Shown here in pieces: positions 55,495 to 64,000 of a stretch of 64,000 nt of DNA (position 1 is its first letter; each line of letters starts with the position of its first letter). The notes beneath the pieces are model-generated. The model was not told the DNA's origin. It saw only the letters and a list, made by a program, of their open reading frames with translations, and made no database searches. The DNA comes from Akanthomyces muscarius (lineage: Eukaryota > Ascomycota > Sordariomycetes > Hypocreales > Cordycipitaceae). The DNA lies in NCBI RefSeq assembly GCF_028009165.1, contig NC_079243.1, positions 4,774,001-4,838,000 on the forward strand. Reading direction: 5' to 3'. The translations under genes were made by a program, and so were the position numbers.

Positions 55495-56167
55495 CCACGT
55501 GCGGATGTAGAAAAGATTGGGCGGCCCTGCAGGTCTCTGGCGGAGGCGCCACCGAGAAGCGCGGAGCATCGTCCTAGCGGTGTAGGCAACTTGATTTGCA
55601 TATCACTTTTGTCACTTGGGCGTTTGGAAGCCCGGGGGGGATTCAGCGTGAGACGAGCTTGACTTTGCTTTGCTGTACCGTCTTGCCTCTACTCACTTTT
55701 CTTTTGCTTATTTGTTGGTGAAAACACGAATTTCTGGATCTTTTGATAAAAAGGGGACTCTAGTATTACAGGCATTCAGGGCACTAACAAGAAAAGTCTG
55801 ATGATGACGATGGTGGTGGCGGCGAGTATACACAAGTCTTTTTAGTCGCGTGTTGGTCGCCTCGACCAGCAGAGTATATCACCAACTAGTTGTAACTAGC
55901 TGCACGCTGCGGCGGAAAACCAACCTCACAGGGCGAGAACGAAACTGTATCTGATTAGGGTATAAGTATCCAGTCATATGTCTGATTGCTCGCTTTGTTT
56001 TTCCCTTTTGCACAAAACTTGACCTCTAGTTCTCAGCTCGCCAGCCCGGTTAGCATCTTCACTCACTTTTCCACAACAACTACCCAAGAACTAACCTAGT
56101 TTTACTCTAGATTCAAAACCTCTTCCTCATCTAGAAAGGGAAAAGTAAAAAGGCAGCTCCCGCCAAA

Positions 56168-56923
56168 ATGAAGGCCACCGTTGCTGTCGCTGCTCTCGCC
56201 GGCGTCGTCGCCGCCTCTCCTCGCTTCATCCCCAGCGGCCCTGCCCCTGGTCCCAAGAATGTCACCACCGCCATCGACACCGCCGCCGTTGAAACCAGCT
56301 CCGTCCCCACCGAGATCTTCCATCTGCTGACCCCCATGGTGCCTCTTCCCCTGCCTCCCAAGACGAGCCTGGACATCACTACCGCGTTCACCATCGTCGC
56401 CAGAGGCGTGGACAAGCATGCTCTTACCAGCAAGGCCCCCAACACCACCACCGCCACCAGCACGCACAAGAAGACAACCAGCCACGGCACCCCCAGCACC
56501 ACCACCAGCTCTCACAAGAAGACGACCAGCCACGACATCCCCGGCACCACCACCACCCGCACCCACAAGAAGACGACCAGCACCACCGGCACCACTCACA
56601 CTTCCACCGTCGCACCCAGGGGCGTGGACACGCATACTGTTACCAGCAAGACCCCTAGCACCACCACCAGCTCTCACAAGAAGACGGCCAGCCATGGCGC
56701 CACCACCTCCTCCACCACCCTCCACAAGACGACCAAGCCAGCCACGTCGAAGACAACGACGGCGACCGTTCTCGCAGAGCTCGTGCCCACGGGCGGCGTC
56801 ACGCCGCCTCTGGCCCGCAGAGGCGACTTTTTCTGCTGGCCTATCAAGTGCCTCCCCCTCGACAGGGAGAACGGCCCCAAGGACAGGGAGAACGGCCCCA
56901 AGCGCAAGTTTCCGCTGGCCTAG
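56168..56923 (+). CDS. Secreted Thr/Ser/Lys-rich repeat protein
   Basis: Single exon, 251 residues. Residues 1-16 are a signal peptide. The middle (about 85-200) is built of degenerate repeats with the core S/T-H-K-K-T-T/A-S-H and T/S-rich spacers, which would be heavily O-glycosylated. Near the C-terminus a dibasic ARR and a KR could be cut by Kex2-type protease, and DRENGPK occurs twice in a row (232-245). CWPIKC holds the only cysteine pair. No GPI signal is seen. It is probably a cell-wall or secreted mucin-like protein. A precursor of short peptides is a remote possibility because of the dibasic sites and the small C-terminal repeat. No family recognised. Confidence 0.7.
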   Translation: MKATVAVAALAGVVAASPRFIPSGPAPGPKNVTTAIDTAAVETSSVPTEIFHLLTPMVPLPLPPKTSLDITTAFTIVARGVDKHALTSKAPNTTTATSTHKKTTSHGTPSTTTSSHKKTTSHDIPGTTTTRTHKKTTSTTGTTHTSTVAPRGVDTHTVTSKTPSTTTSSHKKTASHGATTSSTTLHKTTKPATSKTTTATVLAELVPTGGVTPPLARRGDFFCWPIKCLPLDRENGPKDRENGPKRKFPLA

Positions 56924-58530
56924 ACTTTCTAGCTCAAAGCCCACTGGCGCCAAAAAGGAGTTGACAGACAACAGCGGGACCCCGATATCCCGGCATCGAT
57001 GCAGTAGAGGGACTATGTGAGACGGCGGATGCCAGTCTAGGGAAAGGCTGCAAGAGAGTGCTTAGAGTCTTGAGAACACAAAACGGGAAAGAACCAAAAA
57101 AAAAAAAAAGACCGAGGGAGTAGCCGGACGGTCGTTATTGGTGGCTAGAGTAATGTGGAGGTTAATGCGTTAGATACTGCACGGATACTAAGTTCACTTG
57201 ATTTTGATACTAATCGCGTTGCGAAATCTCTTCTTTTCGTCTTTCCTTGCTCCTGTTGTTTCCCCTACCCATCTCTGCTTTGTCTTTTTGCCTCGCTTTC
57301 TTTTGTAAGTGTTTCCACTCACCTCGTCCTCCGGCAAAGTAAATGTGTCACTCGAACTCGACCAGTCAAAGGTTCCCTTTTTATGTGAAATGCGTCGAAC
57401 GGAGAGCAAGATATTAGCAGATTGTCTACACGCGGACGAGTGCTTGTTGGGGACTAACTTGACGAGGCCGATGCTGGTGATGGGGCGATATCAGCACAAA
57501 CGGAAGAAAAACACAGAGTACGGAGAAGTATAGGGATAGGAATACGTCAAGCGAGGCTTTCAATTCTTTCTGGAAATTCTTGAGACTTTCGGGAATAAGA
57601 CTCCCGCTAGGCGCGTGAGCGGCCCGAAGCGAGTAAACGAGATAGGAACGGATCAGCAAGATAAATTAGAAGAGGAAAAACATACGAGAAATTACTGTAG
57701 AATTCACCATGCGCAACATGATTCAGAAGCTCATTGTCAGGGCAACTCACGTATCACTCTCTGATAGAGGGCAAATGAGTAGATGTTGGCCACTCGACCA
57801 CGTGAGCTCGTGTTGGGTTGGTGTCGGGCCTTGCGATGGATGGTCCATGATGGATGGCCTGGCGCGTCTGCTGCCTAGAATCTGGCGTCGCTGTGCTGCG
57901 CGAAGATGCAGTCCTAGTGTCACTCTGGTGGGAAAGAATGCAGACGAGCCGCTGCGTTGAAATCTGAAAACAAATCAAGCTCCACCAGCGGCCAGGCAGC
58001 CGACAGGGATTATGGCTGCATTCTGGGGGAATTCATTGGCAATGATGAATTCGTTGCACGAAAAAAGGACCAGGAGGATCCAGGCACAGTCCACTCCAGC
58101 GGGTCAGGCTAGGCAGCAGACCCCCCTGAGCGAAGCCATCTACGGTAATTTAGCGAGCTCAGCCTTGGAAACAGGGCCACGAGGCGCTGAAACTCCCCGC
58201 AGGTGCTCACCTGTTATCTATTTCTTCAGCAGGCCACGGCGGCCCGTTAGTTAACAGCTGCTATCCTGTTTTTGCTGTGCGTTTGCTAGCTGCCCACCTG
58301 GCTGCCGCCGTTCACTGCACCGCCTGCTCGGGCCAACAATAAAAGCCCATGCCCAACCGCACAGCTTCAGCCTCGCCTCGTTTCGCCTCTGCTTGCCATT
58401 AATTCCCATCAGCCTTTTCCTTCTCATCTCCCGCATCCTCATCTATTCCCTCCCAGCCAATTGGCCTTTCTTCAGTGGTGTGCTGCCGTCTTCACTCCCC
58501 CCTACACTACTGCACCTGCACCACTACACA
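56924..58530. other. Intergenic, mucin-like gene to PARP
   Basis: 1.6 kb with no supported gene. Open frames at 57709 and 58012 are short and unlike known proteins. Confidence 0.45.
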
Positions 58531-60957
58531 ATGGCACCTAGGAAAAAGGCTGCGCAGGCTGCGCCCTCAAACGGCGCTGCCAACACCACCACTACTTCAA
58601 CCATTCCCGATGCTACGCCATACGGCGCCGTCCACCGTCCCCTTGAAGGTCTCCGCGTTGTCGTCAGTGGCCATGTCAACGTTAGCGACTACATGCCCCA
58701 CGGCATCGAGTACCTCCTCGGTGACCTCGGTGCCATCCAGGAGAGCCGCGTTGTGAATGCCGTCACCCACGTCATTGCCACCAGAGAAGACTACCTGAAG
58801 AATGCCACCAAAGTGCGCAACGGAAAAGAAAAGGGCCTCCACATTGTGCGAGGTACCTGGCTCACAGAGTGCGACAGAACGCAAACACTCGTCGACGTCG
58901 ACAAGCACACCTGGAGCAATGTCATTGAGCAGGAGCAGAAACTCAAGGAGGCCCGCGAAGAGTATGTCGCGGCTCAAAAAGCCGGCCAGACCAATGGCGT
59001 CGATAAGAAGCGTCCAATTGCCGTGGCAAACCCCAATGGAGCGACCGCCGACGACGGCGAGGACGACGTCAAGGAAGAGGAAGAAGAGCCCAAGCCTAAA
59101 AAGGCGCGTGCCACAAGAGGCAAAAAGCAAGAGACCGTCAAGGACGAAGACGAAGAAATGAAGGACGCTGCCGAAGACGAATCAGCACAGCAATTGCAAG
59201 ATGAAGACGCCAAGGAAGCCAAAGCGGACGACGGACAGAGTGCTAAAAAGGCAATGGTCATCCCCGTTGACAACTTTTGCACTCTCCCCGGCTTTGAAGT
59301 TTACGTCGACCCCGACTCGGGCGTCATCTACGATGCGTCCCTCAACCAGACCAACGCAAGCAACAATAACAACAAGTTTTACATTGTCCAGGTAAGCCAC
59401 CCCTGACCTAGCCCAACTACACACCACTAACGGCTTTCCAAGCTCTTGCATGACCCCAAGGCGGACAAGTTCTCGACCTGGACTCGCTGGGGCCGCGTGG
59501 GCGAGCCCGGTGCCAACGCTTCCCTCGGCAATGGCACCTTTGAGAGCGCCCTCACCAACTTTGAAAAGAAGTTCAAAGACAAGTCCGGCCTCAAGTGGGC
59601 AGACCGCGCCAATTCCCCCAAGCCTGGCAAGTACGCCTTTGTAGAGCGCAGCTACGAACCCGACTCGGACAGCGAGGACGGCGACACAGCAGACGCCAAG
59701 GACGCCGACTCCAAAGCTGTCAAGCAAGAAGAGCCCGAGCCCGACTGCACCCTCGACGACTCCACCAAGGCGTTGATGGAGATGATCTTCAACAATGACT
59801 TTATTCAGGCCACACTCGCTGAGCTCAACTACGACGCCAACAAGCTGCCGCTCGGCAAGCTCAGCAAGGCTACCATCCTGCGAGGCTTCGAGCAGCTCAA
59901 GGCTCTCTCGGATCTCTTCGACGACAACTCGCTCGCTTCCTCCCGCTGGAGCATGACGGTGCCTGCAGCGACGGAGCACTTTTCCAACACCTACTACTCG
60001 CTCATCCCGCACGACTTTGGCCGTCAGCGCCCGCCCATCATCTCTGACGAGCGCCGCCTCAAGCGTGAGGTGGAGCTGCTCGAGTCGCTCTCGGACATGA
60101 AGATTGCCGCCGACCTTATGAAGGCCGACCGCAAGGCCGCCGCCGCCGACCCCATGCACCACCTGGACCGCAAGTTCCAAGGCCTGGACCTCGAAGAGAT
60201 GACGCCGCTGAAGCGCACTACTAAGGAGTACAAGACGCTCGAGCAGTACCTTTGCGGCACCGTCGGCAGCACCCACTCCTTCAACTACCAGGTCCTCGAC
60301 ATTTTCCGCATCGAGCGCCGCGGCGAAAAGACGCGCTTCGCGACTTCCAACTTTGCCGGCATCCCCTCGGACAAGCGCCTGCTCTGGCACGGCTCGCGCT
60401 CGACCAACTTTGGCGGCATCCTCAGCCAGGGCCTGCGCATCGCGCCCCCCGAGGCCCCCGTCTCGGGCTACATGTTCGGCAAGGGCATCTACCTCGCCGA
60501 TATGTCGAGCAAGTCGGCCGGCTACTGCGCCGCCGGCATGTCCCAGGGCGAGGGCCTGCTGCTGCTCTGCGAGGCCGAGCTCGGCGACCCCATGCTCGAG
60601 CTCATTCACTCGTCGTACACGGCCGACGACACGGCCAGAAAAGCCGGGAAATGGAGCACAAAGGGACAGGGCACGTTTGCGCCGCCCAAGTGGATGGATG
60701 CCGGGACGGTGCACAAGAGCCTCAAGGGTGTGAAAATGGTACGTTTTTTTTTCCCTTGCCTCGCTTCGCTCGACTGTGAGCAGGCAGACATGCAGATTCT
60801 ATTCATGGAGCTAGTCATGCTAACGAAATTCCAGCCCGACCCGAGCAAACCCGCCGAGGACACGAAGGTCCAAAACGCATCACTCTACTACAACGAGTAT
60901 ATTTGCTACGACGTCAACCAGGTTCAGCTCCGTTATCTCTTCCGCGTCAAAATGTAA
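58531..60957 (+). CDS. Poly(ADP-ribose) polymerase
   Basis: Three exons, 58531-59391, 59443-60738 and 60835-60957 (introns 51 and 96 bases), giving 759 residues. Domain order: BRCT (about 38-130), an acidic/basic linker with likely nuclear signals (RPIAVANP, KPKKARATRGKK), WGR (W303-G304-R305), PARP regulatory helical domain (about 410-540) and catalytic domain. The H-Y-E triad is intact: H603 in LLWHGSRS, Y637 in GKGIYLAD, E740 in YNEYICYD, so polymer synthesis is expected. It uses NAD+ to modify chromatin proteins at DNA breaks; homologues are PrpA of Aspergillus and NPO of Neurospora. Filamentous fungi usually have one such gene. Confidence 0.95.
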
Positions 60958-61233
60958 AATCATCACATCATCACATCATCATCAGCACCAACAGCAACTC
61001 TTGCAGGCGTTTGTTACAAAAGCAACTCTTGCTTCATCACGGCCATTTGCATCGCATGGATCTTATTAAATTTAGCTTTTGCAATTGATATGAAAGTAAT
61101 AAAGACGCCATCTATATCTGCAGTGTTCCTCGTGGTATTAAATGCATATATATATAGAACGCGCTGCTGTTTTCCATGCCTCGTTTCATAACCATGCTTC
61201 GTCATCATCATTAAAGAGGAAAGAAGAGAGAAA

Positions 61234-63588
61234 TCAAACGCCCGCGCCGTTGGCAAATTCTGGCGCCATCCATTCCGAGGTCGGCGCCCACATGGTGCTC
61301 AGGTCCATGACGCCCATGGCATGGTCCAATCCGTTGGCGAGACTTAGGCCTTTGAGGGCGTCTTCATACGCATTATTCAACTCCGTCGACGTTAGCACGG
61401 CGGAACTCCCCTCGCCATTGCTGCCCATATTGGGCTCAAACGCTTTTTGTGGCGTCGACATCCACGCATCAGGCAGCATCGTCGGCGACAGCGTAGCCAT
61501 GCCAGGGGAGGTACTGTTGTAAACGTCGGGCCGAGTCCCCGAGCCGTTGCTGAGACGCGCGGGGGTGTGGATCACAGACGGCTCCTCGCCGACGCGGATA
61601 TTCTTGAGGACGGGATGCTGAGGATACGCGGTGCGCCCCTGGGTGCTGCTTTGTGCCTCGAGGACGGGCGACGACGTATCGACGGCGCCGAGGCCGCTGT
61701 TGATAAGGCGCTCGAGGTCAGCCTGCACACCGGCGGCGGCTGGTCCGCGGCAGCACTGCTGGATGACCTTCAGGCACGCTTTGGACTGCTCGCGGACCGT
61801 TTCCGTCACGAGGCCAAATTTGACGGCGTCGAGACGGTAGGCATAGTGCAACGTGCGGGCACACTGAAAAGCGCATATGGCAAGATCCAAATCGGCGATG
61901 GGCCGAGCATGCAGCTTTTCCATGCACTTGAAGATGTCGGCCATGGCGACCGAGTGCTCCACACATTGGCGTTGACAGTGATCGAGAAAACTCTGGTCCA
62001 ACGACTCCAACGTCTCGAGCGGCAGGGCGTCGCGAAAGCCGGTCATGGCTAGACGGTAGAGATCGCAGTAGCACTGGCGCCACCATATGTGAATCATGAC
62101 GAAGACACATATGCGAGGTGAGTATGCACGCAGCCGCATCGAGTTTTCCGAAAACTGAAACGAGGCTGGCATACGATAGGCAAAATCCTCGAGCTCCTGG
62201 TGCAGGCCGAGGACCCGACTCTGCAGCTCTACAGCATTGATGTTGCGGCCGATAAGCGCAGTCTTGGTAAACTCGATAATCTTTTGCCTGATGTGTAGAA
62301 TTCGAACATGCAGGGCTAGACTGCCGATGTCTTCGGACCGGGGCTGTTCCGGGTCGTCGGGGTCCGGAACAAGCTTCTCGGTGGGCTTGGAGAGGTCAAA
62401 CTCAAAGTTACGCTCGTTGCATGGCAGGCCAACATTTATACGATCAGCGCGCCAGAGGGAAAACTCGGCAAAACCGCCCGATATCCCGGCATCGATGCAG
62501 TAGAGGGACCACATGAGACGGCGGCGCGACTCCTGCGCTAGGAAGCAGAGGTTGGGGCTGTGGTGATTGAGGCGGAGGGCGGCGGCGAACCGGGAGGCTA
62601 TGCTGAAGAGCATAAAGGCGCTGGGAAACTTGTTGCATAGGATACGGTGCTTAATGATGAGGACTAGCGCTTGCACTTTGATTGTAGAGGGGATGGTGTA
62701 GTCGGCAAAGATGAGCGACTCTGCCTCGTCTATGCATCCGTCACCATATTCACGTATGCCGGGGCCCATGGTGGTAAGACACGAGGTTATGCCAACGAGG
62801 GCGAGGAGGAGAGCCTTGTCTACTTTTCCAGCATAGTACTGCTCCATCAGAGAGGCACGATGCAAAAAGGAGAACACGGGAATGTGATGAATATGATGAA
62901 AGAACTTTTCAAAGGTGCGCCGAATGAGGGAGTCAAAGGACTCGTCAGGCGAAGGGCTTATTTTCCGTTAGCGAAATTGGGCTCATTCAGAGTTTTTCTA
63001 CGTAATGCATCTACAGAAAATGAGGTGGACTTACCCGTCATGGCCGTAAGAGGCGGGTGTGCTGGCCGGGTCGCTCATGGCTCGGTCGCTGTCGTCGTGG
63101 GCATCATGGCTGTCACTGTCTATGGAACGAGCAGCCGGGCTTCTCATGCTCCCCTGGGGTCGGGACGACGTCTTGATGCGCTTGGTAGGACGATAGACAC
63201 AGTCCAGGCCGAGCGAAGAACAGCGTTCGCAGCTGGGCAAATGGCCGGAGCATCTGGCCTTGCGACTGTGGCAGGTGAGACAAGCCTGCTTGACGCGGCG
63301 GCGCGGAAGGGCGACATGCCAGGCATCAGCGTCGGCCTCGTCGTAGGAGCAGGGAAAGCCGAGCCGCTGGCAATTGGAGCACATGGGGCGGACGCCGTTG
63401 CATCGGACCTTGCGATGGCGGCATGTCGCGCAGGTCGACGACGACTTCTTAGGGCGACGGTCCTGCGGCGTGGCAACGGAAGCGACCGAGGCAGCACGGG
63501 GCGAGTCGAAGCCAGCATCCGACATGGACCTCACATGGCCGCGGGCATGAAGTGTGTTAGGCGGAGAGAGAGTGACGGCAACGTTCAT
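61234..63588 (-). CDS. Transcription factor with two Zn2Cys6 clusters
   Basis: Two exons, 63035-63588 and 61234-62956 (intron 78 bases, GTAAGT...ATAAG with branch GCTAACG), giving 758 residues. Two complete zinc clusters lie in tandem: cysteines 53, 56, 63, 70, 73, 80 and 103, 106, 113, 120, 123, 130, both with spacing 2-6-6-2-6. Each has the basic R-K-x-R-C stretch that contacts DNA. A Ser/Asp-rich linker leads to a fungal_trans (PF04082) middle domain (about 190-480) containing SRRRLMWSLYCIDAGIS. The C-terminus is Ser/Asn-rich. Most fungal factors have one cluster; two in one chain could bind longer or paired CGG sites without a partner. The target genes are unknown. Confidence 0.88.
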
Positions 63589-64000
63589 CGTCTGCGAAGG
63601 TGTGTCTCATGGAGCAGCAGCGGCCAAACGGACCGTCGGGAGCGCCACCGTGGTGCAGAGGGCCTAGAATGCCGGAATATCGGGGGTGTGTCTTAGCGAC
63701 GGGTAGAGCGAGGGCACGACAGTGGAGAGGTTCGGCAATGCATGCGACGATGGGGTCGAGGCCGGGGACAAAAGGACAGAAATTGGTCGTGACGATTAGA
63801 TGATGGCTCGAACAAAAAGGGGACCATGAGGAACAGAGGAGAAGGCGGGCAGAAGAGAGTAGGACAAAGTCGGGCGATCGATTCTTGGTGGGGTTGTTGA
63901 AATTTTTGGATAGGTAGTCTTGGCCGGTGCTGGCGCCTGGCTGGCTGGCCCGCAAGCTGGGCGCAGCGCAGGCCGCACCGCACAATGCGGACGATAAGCA
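63589..64000. other. Upstream region of the double-cluster factor
   Basis: 412 bases to the window edge; leader and promoter of the minus-strand factor. Open frames here are unsupported. Confidence 0.45.

Larger units (their letters stand above)
54903..56167. other. Intergenic with possible solo LTR
   Basis: Holds the possible solo LTR at 55106-55494 and, near 55961, TATAAG upstream of the next gene. No supported gene. Confidence 0.45.

Noticed and set aside
57709..57960. 83-codon frame with ATG
   Set aside because: No recognisable domain and no supporting signals.
59182..60714. 510-codon frame antisense to PARP
   Set aside because: Composition-driven shadow; PARP domains on the plus strand are unmistakable.
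1..64000. CRISPR array, operon or bacterial-type terminator
   Set aside because: No regularly spaced repeats; spliced genes and fungal families show a eukaryotic nuclear genome.

Overview
The window looks like nuclear DNA of a filamentous ascomycete, most likely a hypocrealean (Sordariomycetes) fungus living on or in insects, nematodes or other fungi. Genes carry short introns (about 48-104 bases) with GT..AG ends and CTAAC/CTGAC-type branch points. One island shows strong RIP-like decay. The gene content (HapX, fungal Zn2Cys6 factors, a secreted bacterial-type S1 protease, an enterotoxin-A-like ADP-ribosyltransferase, a defensin-like peptide) fits entomopathogenic or nematophagous Hypocreales. 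The species cannot be fixed from sequence reading alone. Exon joins were worked out by hand from splice signals and frame; every joined CDS listed is a whole number of codons.

Layout. 1-3297: AT-rich island, poor in CpA/TpG, holding two copies of a ~0.9 kb direct repeat; it ends abruptly against the 3' half of a dead alcohol dehydrogenase (3298-3905). 4.1-8.7 kb: secreted streptogrisin-like protease and an OTT_1508-type deaminase. 8.7-16.4 kb: gene-poor stretch with relics (mtnB, patatin) around one intact gene, a four-exon secreted ADP-ribosyltransferase with crystallin-like and tandem C2-like parts. 16.4-22.4 kb: mainly housekeeping genes (SurE-like phosphatase, cytosolic GluRS, mitochondrial ribosomal uL1, COG2). 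23.2-34.4 kb: a candidate catabolic cluster: Zn2Cys6 regulator with an in-frame stop, beta-helix secreted protein, DUF2264 protein, GH88 unsaturated glucuronyl hydrolase and MFS sugar transporter. 34.7-38.5 kb: SDR, a three-exon CSalphabeta defensin-like peptide, and a GFA-domain protein. 40.97-42.9 kb: iron regulator HapX with a SreA-type site upstream. 47-55 kb: a 1741-residue Sel1-like-tailed protein and an F-box protein with an acidic tail on a second exon. 55-64 kb: possible solo LTR, Thr/Lys-rich secreted protein, PARP, and a regulator with two Zn2Cys6 clusters.

How they fit. GH88 and DUF2264 are divergent across a 388-base intergenic stretch and flanked by a transporter and a regulator. 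This suggests uptake and breakdown of unsaturated uronic-acid oligosaccharides, possibly released by the beta-helix protein. The protease, ADP-ribosyltransferase, defensin-like peptide and Thr-rich protein form a secreted host- or competitor-facing set. HapX and its GATA site belong to iron homeostasis. The most notable items are the defensin hidden across three exons, the multi-domain ADP-ribosyltransferase, the uronate cluster with its interrupted regulator, the double-zinc-cluster factor and the RIP boundary that cuts a gene.
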